A stretch of DNA of 64,000 bases, taken from Kineosporia babensis (GTDB lineage Bacteria; Actinomycetota; Actinomycetes; Actinomycetales; Kineosporiaceae). The stretch spans positions 62,001 through 126,000 of the forward strand of contig NZ_JAJOMB010000011.1 in assembly GCF_021129305.1 (NCBI RefSeq). The letters run 5' to 3'. Positions 15,567-23,551 of this stretch are shown one piece after another. A program made the position numbers and the translations under genes. How positions within the stretch are numbered: the first letter of the stretch is position 1; each line of letters opens with the position of its first letter. The notes below the pieces were generated by a model. That model saw nothing but the letters and a program-made list of their open reading frames with translations. It was not told the DNA's origin and searched no databases.

Positions 15567-16531
15567 AGGTTCTGGTCACCGGTGCCAGCGGGATGCTCGG
15601 GGGCGGGGTGGCCCAGCAACTGGCCGCCCGAGGAGACGAGGTAACCGTCTTCCAGCGCCGCCCCTCGTCCCTGATCGGCGTGCGTGAGGTGACCGGAGAC
15701 GTCACCGATCCCACCAGCGTCCGTAAAGCAGTAGAAGGTATGGACGCGGTGGTGCACCTGGCCGCCAAGGTCAACGTCACGGGTCCGTGGGCGGAGTACG
15801 CGGCGGTCAACATCGACGGGGTACGCAACCTTCTCGGCGCGCTGCGCGAAACCGGCGTCCCCCGGCTGGTTCACGTCTCCTCCCCCTCGGTCGCCCACCA
15901 CGGCCACGCCCTGGTCGGCGCCGGTGCAGGCCCGGCCGACCCGGAACGCGCGCGGGGCAACTACGCCCGCAGCAAGGCCGCCGGGGAGCAGCTCGCCCTG
16001 GCCGCGGACGGTCCCGATCTCGCGGTGGTAGCGATTCGCCCGCACCTGGTCTGGGGACCGGGCGACACTCAGCTGGTCGGTCGGATCGTCCAGCGGGCGC
16101 GTGAAGGCCGCCTGCCGCTGGTCGGTTCCGGCGCGGCGCTGATCGACACCACGTACGTGGACAACGCCGTAGACGCCACGATCGCCGCCCTGGACCGCAT
16201 CGAGACTGCCCGCGGCGAAGCTCTGGTCGTCACCAACGGCGAACCGCGCCCGGTGGAGGAAATCTTCGCCCGGCTCTGCCTTTCCGCAGGGGTAGCGGCT
16301 CCTACCCGGCACGTCCCGTTCGGTGTGGCCTGGCTGGCCGGCGCCGCTGTAGAGGGCGTCTGGGCGCTGGGTAAGCGCCGCGACGATCCCCCGCTGACCC
16401 GCTTCCTGGCTGAGCAACTGGCCACCGCGCACTGGTTCGACCAGAGCCACACGCGCGCGGTGCTGGACTGGACGCCGGCGGTCGGCCTGGAAGAGGGTTT
16501 CGAGCGGATGCGGCAGTGGTACGCGGCCTGA
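15563..16531 (+). CDS. oleD: OleD, NADPH-dependent beta-keto acid reductase
   Basis: A 322-residue short-chain dehydrogenase/epimerase-fold protein. The Rossmann motif is VLVTGASGMLGGGVAQQL near the N-terminus. The catalytic region shows HVSSPSVAHHG (Ser) and YARSKAAGE (YxxxK). It resembles 3-beta-hydroxysteroid dehydrogenase-like reductases. In the Ole pathway OleD reduces the OleA product, a 2-alkyl-3-keto acid, to the 3-hydroxy acid that OleC uses. The ATG overlaps the oleBC stop by 4 bp, so the three genes form one operon. Gene order oleA-oleBC-oleD with a complete set of motifs makes a working long-chain olefin pathway likely. Confidence 0.9.
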   Translation: MKVLVTGASGMLGGGVAQQLAARGDEVTVFQRRPSSLIGVREVTGDVTDPTSVRKAVEGMDAVVHLAAKVNVTGPWAEYAAVNIDGVRNLLGALRETGVPRLVHVSSPSVAHHGHALVGAGAGPADPERARGNYARSKAAGEQLALAADGPDLAVVAIRPHLVWGPGDTQLVGRIVQRAREGRLPLVGSGAALIDTTYVDNAVDATIAALDRIETARGEALVVTNGEPRPVEEIFARLCLSAGVAAPTRHVPFGVAWLAGAAVEGVWALGKRRDDPPLTRFLAEQLATAHWFDQSHTRAVLDWTPAVGLEEGFERMRQWYAA

Positions 16532-16926
16532 ACAAGCGGGGTCTGCTCGCGGTCGTGCTGGTTCCGGTGATCGCCGCGGTCGGTGCCTTCTTCTGGCTGA
16601 AGCCGGAACCCGAGCCGCGGGGCTTCTTCATGATTTCGAAGCCGCCCACCGCCGAGATCCGTTCCCTGGTCGCTCAGCTGACCAGCGATCCGCAGTCAGT
16701 GGCGGCACCCGATGCCCGCACGGTGGGTCCGGACGGCTGGTTCGAGGATGTTCCGCGCGGCAGCACCGTCGAGATCACCCGAGCCGGATGGCTGGCCGAT
16801 GACAGCTTCGGCATGATCAACCTGAACGTCCGGCCCCCGGACCAGTACGCCTACGAGACCCAGGTGCACCTCAGACGCCAGGACGAGCGCTGGCTGGTCA
16901 CCTCGATCGAGTCGCAGGACCTGTAA
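16516..16926 (+). CDS. Small membrane-anchored or secreted protein of unknown function
   Basis: A 136-residue protein that overlaps the end of oleD by 16 bp in another frame. The N-terminus (NKRGLLAVVLVPVIAAVGAFFWL) is a single hydrophobic segment, a signal anchor, followed by a 100-residue extracytoplasmic domain ending in a strand-rich piece (YETQVHLRRQDERWLVTSIESQ). It resembles lipoprotein or NTF2-like accessory domains only loosely. The GTG at 16516 is the first start in frame. Translational coupling to oleD is likely from the overlap, but a role in olefin production is only inferred from position. It is convergent with the next gene, 6 bp away. Confidence 0.65.
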   Translation: MVRGLNKRGLLAVVLVPVIAAVGAFFWLKPEPEPRGFFMISKPPTAEIRSLVAQLTSDPQSVAAPDARTVGPDGWFEDVPRGSTVEITRAGWLADDSFGMINLNVRPPDQYAYETQVHLRRQDERWLVTSIESQDL

Positions 16927-16932
16927 GGGTTT

Positions 16933-17610
16933 TCAGGTCAGGAACAGGAAGAGCAGGAAGGCCCAGATCCCGGTCAGCCGACGAGCGCCCTCGGCCGGGG
17001 TAGGCAGGAACACCGACGGGCCGGACAGCACCAGATAGAGCGGCGTGCCGATCGGGGTGCACCACAACCAGAACCAGGCCCAGCGAGTGGCCCGGTAAGG
17101 CCGCTGGGGGCTGGCGACCAGCCGGATCAGGACCGCGATGTTGACCAGCAGGAACGTTATGCCGAACCAGGTAGGCAAGTGCCCCCAGCCGTGGACGGTG
17201 CTGGAGCTGTAGCTCTGCTCGTCGGTGCGCTCGATCTTCAGGTCCGGGGATTGCTCCTGCAAGTAGGTTCCCAGGTCCTGGGCGTCGATCTCGACCCGGT
17301 TCGAGCCACCCTGCCGTTCGGCCTTTTCCCCGTAGACGGTGACCTCTTCGTACCGGTTGACCAGATTGCCGTCCCGCCAGTGCACGGTCTGAGTGGCCAT
17401 GCCTTCGCGGCCGAGGGCGCCGGCGCCGTTCACCCGCACTTCGCTCACCTCGCCCGAGGCGATCGCCGCCTCGAGATTCGTCAGGCGGCCCTCCCGTTCG
17501 CCGGTGGTCACCATGATCACGGCAAGCCCGACCCAGACCACGAGCAGGCCCCAGCGCACCCACTCCGCCACGGTCGCCGCGAGCGGGGGACGTTCCGGAA
17601 CCGTGATCAT
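16933..17610 (-). CDS. Membrane protein of unknown function
   Basis: A 225-residue protein with one N-terminal hydrophobic segment (VRWGLLVVWVGLAVIMVTTG). A roughly 110-residue extracytoplasmic part follows, with alternating beta strands (SEVRVNGAGALG, NRYEEVTVYGEKAE, NRVEIDAQDLGTYL). Three further segments lie near the C-terminus (WFGITFLLVNIAVLIRLV, WAWFWLWCTPIGTPLYLVLSG, WAFLLFLFL). No family recognised. TACAGT on the minus strand (17617-17622) is 6 nt before the ATG and there is no Shine-Dalgarno, consistent with a leaderless transcript. Architecture suggests a sensor or scaffold, but nothing in the sequence fixes a function. Confidence 0.7.
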   Translation of the reverse strand: MITVPERPPLAATVAEWVRWGLLVVWVGLAVIMVTTGEREGRLTNLEAAIASGEVSEVRVNGAGALGREGMATQTVHWRDGNLVNRYEEVTVYGEKAERQGGSNRVEIDAQDLGTYLQEQSPDLKIERTDEQSYSSSTVHGWGHLPTWFGITFLLVNIAVLIRLVASPQRPYRATRWAWFWLWCTPIGTPLYLVLSGPSVFLPTPAEGARRLTGIWAFLLFLFLT

Positions 17611-17639
17611 TTCTGCACTGTAGGGCCGCGAACCACGGC

Positions 17640-19256
17640 TCAGCGTGTGCCGATTGACACACGTCCTCGTCCCTGTCTTTTTGCAACGTAAAGCTGCCGG
17701 TCCGCCTCTGAAGTGAGGTGAGCCAGGTCGGTGGCCGGTCCGCGGTACAGGCCCAGGCTGATCGAGATCCCCATCCCCGGGGCGACTTCCGACCAGGGGA
17801 ACTGCTGCACCGCCAGCACGATCGACTCGGCCCGGGTCTCACCGACGCCCGAGGTGTCCGGGGCCATCACCACCACGAACTCGTCACCGCCGAGCCGGGC
17901 CGCCAGATCGACCGAGCGCACGTGCGAGGCCAGGATCGCGCCGATCCGGCGCAGCACCTCGTCGCCGGCGTCGTGCCCGAAAGTGTCGTTCACCGCCTTG
18001 AAGTGGTCCACGTCGATCATCATGATCACCAGCTCCGCGCGGGGTTCCCGGTTGCGGCGCAGGCGTTCCAGGTAGGCGGTGTAGGCACGGCGGTTACCCA
18101 GCCCGGTCAGGTCGTCGATCAGCACCTGGTCGCGCAGGAACTCGTGCTCCACCCGGCGGCGCTCGGCCTCGATCGCGGCCCGCATGGACGAAAGCCGGCT
18201 CAGGCGGCCGTTCCAGCGCAGGCCGGCGAGCTCGGCGGCATAGGTGAGCGCGGCCGGTGGGGTCTGCGGGGTGTGGGCGGCCAGGTTCAGGGCCAGCAGC
18301 CGCAGATGCACCGGGACGTTGGGAGTGACCGGCCCGGCGCACGGTCCGGCCAGCCGGGCGGCCTCAGCGGTGTCCCCGGCCCGGTAGGCCCGGATCGCGT
18401 CGGCCACCGAGAGCATGACCAGGTTCGGATCGTCGGCCGGATCGGGGGCGCTGCGGGTGATCAGGTCCCGGTCGGCCGGTGAGGGCTGTCCGGCCAGGGC
18501 AGCGAACAGGTCGGCGAAGGCATGGGTCAGCGAGATCCAGCTCGGCGGCCAGCCGCCGTCCAACGGGTCCAGCACCCGGGGCAGGTAACGGGCGGCGAAC
18601 CGGGCCGCGTTGTCCCACTTGCCCACCTCGGCCATCGCGCAGGCCTCGTCGACCGCCATGTCGCTCTTGTTGATGTGGACCACGCGCTGCTGTCGCTGCA
18701 GCACCTCGGCCCACGCCGAATCCGGCTCGGCCCCGAAGAACGGCTCGATCAGGGCCAGTTGCTCGTGCGCCAGCGGCCACAGGCTGAGCGCGTGAAAGGT
18801 TCCGGCCACCTCGATCTGGGCGGCGATCCGATGCACCACCGGACCGTGCCCGTCGTCCAGCAGCACCACCGCCCGCACCAGCGGCTCGGCGCCGGGCCGG
18901 GCCTGTGACAGCGCCGAACCGAGATTGGCCGCCCGCTGGGCCGAGGTGGCCATGGACAGCGCCAGCAGGGCCTGATCGCCGAGTTCGGTGGCGGCCTTCA
19001 GCATCGCCTGCACGTGCTCGGTGTCGTCGCGGCCGGCGTCCCGCGCGGCGAGCGAACGGGCGAAGTGCATCAGCAGGCCGACATCGCCCCAGCCGAGCTG
19101 AGCGGCCCGGGCATCGAGTTCGGCGATCTCGGCGGTGACGTCGTGGTCCTGGGCCGCCTCGATCAGCTCGTAGGCCTTGACCAGCGCGGCGGTCTGCTCC
19201 GGGCCGATCTGGACGGTGGGCGCAGCGCCAGGGGCAGGGGTGTGCGCGTGGATCAC
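17640..19256 (-). CDS. GGDEF domain diguanylate cyclase with helical N-terminal sensor
   Basis: A 538-residue soluble protein. Residues 1 to about 370 are almost entirely alpha-helical, with Ala/Leu-rich repeats resembling TPR-type hairpins and no membrane segment. Residues about 375-538 form a GGDEF domain: DDLTGLGNRRAY, MIDVDHFKAVND, RSVDLAARLGGDEFVV and ISLGL. The GGDEF active site is intact, and RSVD five residues before it matches the inhibitory I-site (RxxD), so feedback control by cyclic di-GMP is likely. It would convert two GTP to cyclic di-GMP. A TPR-like input suggests protein or peptide sensing. GTG start with a G-rich ribosome-binding site about 9 nt upstream. Confidence 0.9.
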   Translation of the reverse strand: MIHAHTPAPGAAPTVQIGPEQTAALVKAYELIEAAQDHDVTAEIAELDARAAQLGWGDVGLLMHFARSLAARDAGRDDTEHVQAMLKAATELGDQALLALSMATSAQRAANLGSALSQARPGAEPLVRAVVLLDDGHGPVVHRIAAQIEVAGTFHALSLWPLAHEQLALIEPFFGAEPDSAWAEVLQRQQRVVHINKSDMAVDEACAMAEVGKWDNAARFAARYLPRVLDPLDGGWPPSWISLTHAFADLFAALAGQPSPADRDLITRSAPDPADDPNLVMLSVADAIRAYRAGDTAEAARLAGPCAGPVTPNVPVHLRLLALNLAAHTPQTPPAALTYAAELAGLRWNGRLSRLSSMRAAIEAERRRVEHEFLRDQVLIDDLTGLGNRRAYTAYLERLRRNREPRAELVIMMIDVDHFKAVNDTFGHDAGDEVLRRIGAILASHVRSVDLAARLGGDEFVVVMAPDTSGVGETRAESIVLAVQQFPWSEVAPGMGISISLGLYRGPATDLAHLTSEADRQLYVAKRQGRGRVSIGTR

Positions 19257-19433
19257 CGCCTGCCGCCCCCTCGCGCTCCTGCCGCCATTGCAATCTGCAT
19301 CGGCAACCGGGACGCACGGTTGAGGCGGCAGGCTCCGCTGATCATCAGCCCAGCTACGTCGAGTAGCCCGATCACCCCCGAAACCGAGGTCGCGGGGTTA
19401 GCGGTCAGGTTCTGGCCTCTACCCCGGAGCATC

Positions 19434-20396
19434 ATGGACGCCATGAGCGGAACCTCCGAGCGCCTGCTGTCTCTGTTGTCGTTGCTCCAGGCCCGCCGCG
19501 ACTGGCCGGGCCAGGTGCTGGCCGAGCGCCTGGAGGTCAGCCCGCGCACGGTGCGCCGAGACGTGGACCGGCTCCGCGAGCTCGGGTACCCGATCGCCGC
19601 GGTCAAAGGGCCGGACGGCGGTTACCGGCTGGAGGCCGGGGCCGACCTGCCGCCCCTGCTGTTCGACGACGAGCAGGCGGTGGCCCTGACGATCGCCCTG
19701 CAACTGGCCTCGGCCAGCGGCGCCGGGGTGGCCGAGGCGGCCGAACGAGCGCTCAGCACGCTGCGCCAGGTGATGCCGTCAAGGTTGCGGCACCGGATCG
19801 ACGCCCTGCAGGTCACGCCAATGCGCCCGACCAACGCGCCCGAGGCCGACCCGGCCGTGCTGAGAACCCTGTCCGACGCTGTACGGGCCCGTGAGTTGCT
19901 GCGCTTCGACTACGCGGGCTCTCCTGAGGTCCGCAAGGCCGCGCCGCAGCACCTGCTCAGCCGGAACGGCCGCTGGTACCTGCTGGCCTGGGACCTGGAC
20001 AAGAACGACTGGCGCACCTACCGCGCCGACCGGATCAGCCCGCGCACCCCGAACGGCCCCCGCTTCAGCCCTCGTCCGATTCCTGGCGGCGACCCGACCG
20101 CCTTCGTCGCGGGCCTGTTCAAGGGCTCGCGCGACGGCAATGCCTGGCCCTGCACCGGCACGGTGGTGCTGCACGCCGCCGCCGACCAGATCGCTCCCTT
20201 CGCCGGAGACGGCCTGGTGGAGCCGCTGGGCCCCGACCGCACGCGTCTCACATCGGGCTCGTGGTCATGGGGTGGGCTGGCCGCCTCGATCGCCCGGTTC
20301 GACGTGGATCTCGAGGTCGAGGGGCCGGCCGAACTGCGGGCCGCGCTGGAGACCCTGGCCGGGCGCCTGGCTCGCGCCGCTGATGGAGGCCGATGA
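19434..20396 (+). CDS. WYL domain transcriptional regulator (DeoR-type HTH)
   Basis: A 320-residue regulator of the YafY/PafC-like type. The N-terminal helix-turn-helix is RLLSLLSLLQARRDWPGQVLAERLEVSPRTVRRDVDRLRELG, followed by the wing GPDGGYRL. Residues about 140-210 hold a WYL domain (RARELLRFDYAG, GRWYLLAWDLDKNDWRTYRADRIS), here with the W-Y-L core. A WCX C-terminal extension follows. WYL domains bind nucleic acid or small ligands. Start at ATG 19434; GGAG precedes it closely, and the longer upstream frame is rejected. It is convergent with the response regulator gene, 20 bp apart. Confidence 0.9.
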   Translation: MDAMSGTSERLLSLLSLLQARRDWPGQVLAERLEVSPRTVRRDVDRLRELGYPIAAVKGPDGGYRLEAGADLPPLLFDDEQAVALTIALQLASASGAGVAEAAERALSTLRQVMPSRLRHRIDALQVTPMRPTNAPEADPAVLRTLSDAVRARELLRFDYAGSPEVRKAAPQHLLSRNGRWYLLAWDLDKNDWRTYRADRISPRTPNGPRFSPRPIPGGDPTAFVAGLFKGSRDGNAWPCTGTVVLHAAADQIAPFAGDGLVEPLGPDRTRLTSGSWSWGGLAASIARFDVDLEVEGPAELRAALETLAGRLARAADGGR

Positions 20397-20415
20397 GGGC
20401 CGTCAACCCAACCGG

Positions 20416-21057
20416 TCAGCGGCCTTCCAGGTACATCAGCACGGCCAGCACGCGCCGGTGCCCGCTCTCCGAGGCGACCAGCCCGAGCTTGGCGAAGATG
20501 CTGCCGATGTGCTTGTGCACGGCGTTGTCGGTGACGAAAAGCCTCTCAGCGATGGCCTGATTGTCCATTCCTTCGGCCATCAGCGCGATCACCTCACGTT
20601 CGCGCGGGCTCAGCGTGGAGATCGGGCCGGGCCGACGGTTGGCCAGGAGTTGCGCCACCACCTCCGGGTCCATCACCGTGCCGCCGGCCGCGACCCGGGA
20701 GAGTGCCTCGGTGAACTCGCTCACCCGGCTGATCCGGTCCTTGAGCAGATAGCCCATCCCACCCCCGGCCGCGATCAACTCGGCCGCATACTGCTGCTCG
20801 ACGTACTGCGAGAGAACAAGAATCGGCAACTGGGGACGCCGGCGGCGGGCTTCCAGAGCGGCCCGGATGCCCTCGTCCCGGAAGCCGGGGGGAAGCCGGA
20901 CATCGATGATGGCGACGTCCGGATGCCCGGCCTCGACCGCTTCCAGAAGGGCATCCGCGTCGGCGACCAGCGCCGCTACTTCGAACCCGGCCTCTTCCAG
21001 CAGCAGCTCGAGACCGTTGGCCAGCAGCACGTTGTCCTCGGCGATCACCACGCGCAC
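20416..21057 (-). CDS. Response regulator, NarL/LuxR type
   Basis: A 213-residue two-component response regulator. The receiver domain has the acidic pair in VVIAEDN, the phosphorylation site Asp52 (VAIIDVRLPP) and the conserved Lys in YLLKDR. The C-terminal LuxR-type helix-turn-helix reads LSPREREVIALMAEGMDNQAIAERL, then TDNAVHKHIGSIFAKLGL. The GTG start overlaps the true end of the kinase gene by 13 bp once that gene's frame is restored, so the two form an operon. It likely binds inverted repeats as a dimer. The CTACAGC repeats upstream of the serine hydrolase gene are one candidate target (inference). Confidence 0.92.
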   Translation of the reverse strand: MRVVIAEDNVLLANGLELLLEEAGFEVAALVADADALLEAVEAGHPDVAIIDVRLPPGFRDEGIRAALEARRRRPQLPILVLSQYVEQQYAAELIAAGGGMGYLLKDRISRVSEFTEALSRVAAGGTVMDPEVVAQLLANRRPGPISTLSPREREVIALMAEGMDNQAIAERLFVTDNAVHKHIGSIFAKLGLVASESGHRRVLAVLMYLEGR

Positions 21058-22237
21058 GGCAGCTCCGCCCTGATCGTGGTCGGGCCACCGGCCGGGCTGT
21101 GCACCGTGAACGTACCGTCCAGCGCCCTGCCCGGCCGCGCATACCGTTCAGCCCGCTGCCTTTTCGGTGATCGGCCGCCCCGGCACCGTCGTCGGTCACG
21201 GCCAGCCGAAGGCTGCCCGCGGCATCGAGGGCCAGCCGGACCTGCGCATGATGCGCTCCGCTGTGCCGGACCACGTTGGTCAATGCCTCGGCCACCACGA
21301 AGTACACCACCGACTCGACGGCCGCCGGAAGCCTTCCGACCTCGGCCATCTCGAGGTGGGTAGGCACCGAGCACCCTGCAGTCAGCGCATTCAGGGCACC
21401 AGGAAGACCGCGATCTGCCAGGATCGGCGGGTAGACGCTGCGCAGAACACCCCTCAAAGCCTCCATCGCATCCCTGATCTCGATGTGGGCCTGGCTCACC
21501 AGACGACCGACCTTGTCGTGCTCTCCCCGGGCGTGAGCCTTCTCGGCGACCCCCAGCCGAACCGCGATGGCCACCAGATGCGCCTGCGTACCGTCGTGCA
21601 GATCCCGCTCGATCCGACGCAGTTCACCGGCGTGGGCATCGAGTACGTCGGCCCGGCTCTCGGCCAGTACCGTCACCCGCTGAGCCAGGCGCTCGGCCCG
21701 GCGGTCGGACGCCGAGGGAGCCAACTGGTTCAGGCAGCACCGGGCCAGCCCGTGGGCCGAGGGCCTGAACGTCGGACCGGCCACCGCCAGCAAGAGGATG
21801 ACCTGCGACGGCCCCAGGAGCAAAGCTCTGGGCCAACTGGTCACCGGGATCTCGACGAACAGACGCGGCGGGTCGGCCGGATCGAACACCCACCACAGCC
21901 CCGTCGCCACCGGAGCGACCGCGATGTTGCCCACGATCAGCAGGACCAGCAGACCCGCAGCCGAACCGGCGACGGCCTGGATCAGCGCCCAGCCCGCAAT
22001 CCTCCAGCGGCTGCCGGTCGGTGGCAAATTCCCGGTATCGCCGAGTATCCGGCGCGAGCGCTGCTGTTCACGCCGGGCCCAGACTTGCGCAACCCGCGAA
22101 CTGAACAGCAGCGGGAGAACGAGAACGGCCAGGGGCCCGCGCAGTAGCCCTGCCAGCAGATAAACCGCGCACCGCAACGTTTCTCGAAGAAATGACTGTG
22201 CTCGCTGCGGGGAATCTCTTCCCTGCCCCTGCAACAT
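21045..22237 (-). pseudogene. Sensor histidine kinase, frameshifted near the C-terminus
   Basis: NarL-family sensor kinase of about 397 residues if repaired. Membrane segments lie in the first 170 residues (AVYLLAGLLRGPLAVLVLPLLF, AGSAAGLLVLLIVGNIAV). The HisKA_3 box is ELRRIERDLHDGTQAHL, and the ATPase domain has VVAEALTNVVRHSG (N box) and VTDDGAGAADHRKGSGLNGMRGRAG. Just after this the frame breaks. In the -1 relative frame the expected ending ALDGTFTVHSPAGGPTTIRAEL continues to a stop at 21045. One base is missing at about 21122-21128 (GGG run). As written, the frame runs through the response regulator to 20594. True mutation or sequencing error; GGGAGGGGG precedes the start. Confidence 0.8.
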
Positions 22238-22294
22238 CCGAAGCCCCCTCCCTGAACCCCTCGCCAGCCTGCCGGGACGACCCGGCCCAGTGCA

Positions 22295-22328
22295 CTACAG
22301 CCAGCTGTAGGCCTCTTTCTACAGCTGG
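22295..22328. promoter_or_regulatory. Triple CTACAGC/GCTGTAG inverted repeats, candidate operator
   Basis: CTACAGC-CA-GCTGTAG spans 22295-22310. The right half pairs again with CTACAGCTGG at 22319-22328 (10-bp arms CCAGCTGTAG / CTACAGCTGG, 8-bp spacer). Together these are three half-sites just upstream of the putative -35 of the serine hydrolase gene and 57 bp from the kinase start. Confidence 0.55.
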
Positions 22329-22357
22329 GGGCACTGCTCGGAATCGTACGTGAAACT

Positions 22358-22373
22358 TACTGTGCCAGGCATG
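22358..22373 (+). promoter_or_regulatory. Putative leaderless promoter of the serine hydrolase gene
   Basis: TACTGT (22358-22363) is followed by 7 nt and ATG 22371. There is no Shine-Dalgarno. This decides the start over the in-frame GTG at 22350. Confidence 0.5.
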
Positions 22374-23495
22374 AAACCATCATTCATCCACAGGCCGAAA
22401 CTTCTTGTCGCCGTTGCGGCCGTTACCGCAGCTCTGTTCAGCGGTGCTTCCTCGGCGAACGCCGACGTCAGCCCTCTGCAGAAAGACGCCGATGCGATCG
22501 GCGCACTCGGCGTAGTCGGGGTCCAAGCCGAGGTCAGCACCCCGAAGGGGCGCATCGTGGTCACCAGCGGCGTGGCCGGGCAGCGCAGCCGGAGGGAGAT
22601 GCCTGAGCAAGGGCACTTCCGGATCGCCAGCACTCGCAAGGCCATGGTTGCGGTGGTGGTGCTCCAGCTGGTGGCCGAAGGCAAGCTCGGCCTCGACGAG
22701 AAGGTGGAGAAGTACCTGCCCGGAACGACGGACCGGATCACCGTGCGCCACCTGCTGCAGAACACCAGTGGTCTGCACGACGACCTGCCCGGCTACACCA
22801 CTGCGCAGGAATACCTCGAGCAGCGCTACGACGTGCACACCCGTGAAGAGCTGATCGCCCGGACCATGCAGCATCCCCTCGACTTCGCACCCGGAACGAG
22901 CTGGAGCTACTCCAACACCGGCTACCTGCTGCTGGACGCGATCGTCGAGAAAGTCACCAGGAAGCCGCTGTACCGGTCGATCGAGCAGCGCATCGCCGGG
23001 CCGCTCGGACTGCGTACGCTCGGCCCGGCCGGGACGTCACCGCTTCTGCCAACCCCGCACTCCCGCGCTCACCAGCAGTTCGAAGTCGGTAGCCTGGTCG
23101 ACGTCACCGAGCAGGTCTCGAGCGATCCGGACGGCGTCCTGGCCACCACACGCGACCTCACCCGGTTCTTTCGGGCCTTGCTCGGCGGACAGCTCCTGCC
23201 CCCGGCCCAGCTGAACGTGATGCGTCAGGATGTGCCGGTCAGCCCCGAACTCGCGGCTTTCTGGCCCGACGCCCGCTACGGACTCGGCTTGGTGAGCCGA
23301 CCTCTGAGGTGCGGTGGGCGGTACTGGGGGCACGACGGTGGCGATGGCGGATTCATCACGGTCACCGGCGTCACCGAGAACGGCCGCAGCAGTGCCGTTG
23401 TCACGATGAACACCGCGCTCGCGGCAACCCCCGAGGGCGTGCTGAACCAGCAACGAGCCGCCGACCGCCTGGTCCAGCGGGCCCTGTGCTCCTGA
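22371..23495 (+). CDS. Secreted serine hydrolase of the beta-lactamase/D-Ala-D-Ala carboxypeptidase type
   Basis: A 374-residue protein with a signal peptide ending near SSANAD. It has the three motifs of class C beta-lactamase-like enzymes: SxxK as STRK (Ser87, Lys90) in FRIASTRKAM, the YxN motif in SYSNTGYLL, and the third motif as HDG in YWGHDGGDGGF. LLQNTSGLHDDLPGY is also typical. It probably acts on peptidoglycan peptides, D-peptides or esters outside the cell; which one cannot be told. It is divergent from the sensor kinase gene with an inverted-repeat cluster between them, suggesting control by that system. A strong bidirectional terminator follows. ATG 22371 is chosen because of the 7-nt spacing from TACTGT. 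Confidence 0.9.
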   Translation: MKPSFIHRPKLLVAVAAVTAALFSGASSANADVSPLQKDADAIGALGVVGVQAEVSTPKGRIVVTSGVAGQRSRREMPEQGHFRIASTRKAMVAVVVLQLVAEGKLGLDEKVEKYLPGTTDRITVRHLLQNTSGLHDDLPGYTTAQEYLEQRYDVHTREELIARTMQHPLDFAPGTSWSYSNTGYLLLDAIVEKVTRKPLYRSIEQRIAGPLGLRTLGPAGTSPLLPTPHSRAHQQFEVGSLVDVTEQVSSDPDGVLATTRDLTRFFRALLGGQLLPPAQLNVMRQDVPVSPELAAFWPDARYGLGLVSRPLRCGGRYWGHDGGDGGFITVTGVTENGRSSAVVTMNTALAATPEGVLNQQRAADRLVQRALCS

Positions 23496-23506
23496 TCCGC
23501 ATCGTC

Positions 23507-23536
23507 AAGGGCGCCGGGCCGAAGCCCGGCGCCCTT
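23507..23536. terminator. Bidirectional hairpin terminator
   Basis: Perfect 13-bp stem AAGGGCGCCGGGC / GCCCGGCGCCCTT with a CGAA loop. It lies between two convergent genes. Confidence 0.85.
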
Positions 23537-23551
23537 ACCGTCCCCCCTGGT

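Noticed and set aside
20594-21044. Extension of the kinase frame through the response regulator gene
   Set aside because: Out-of-frame reading after a frameshift; it is Arg/Gly-rich and shadows the intact regulator.
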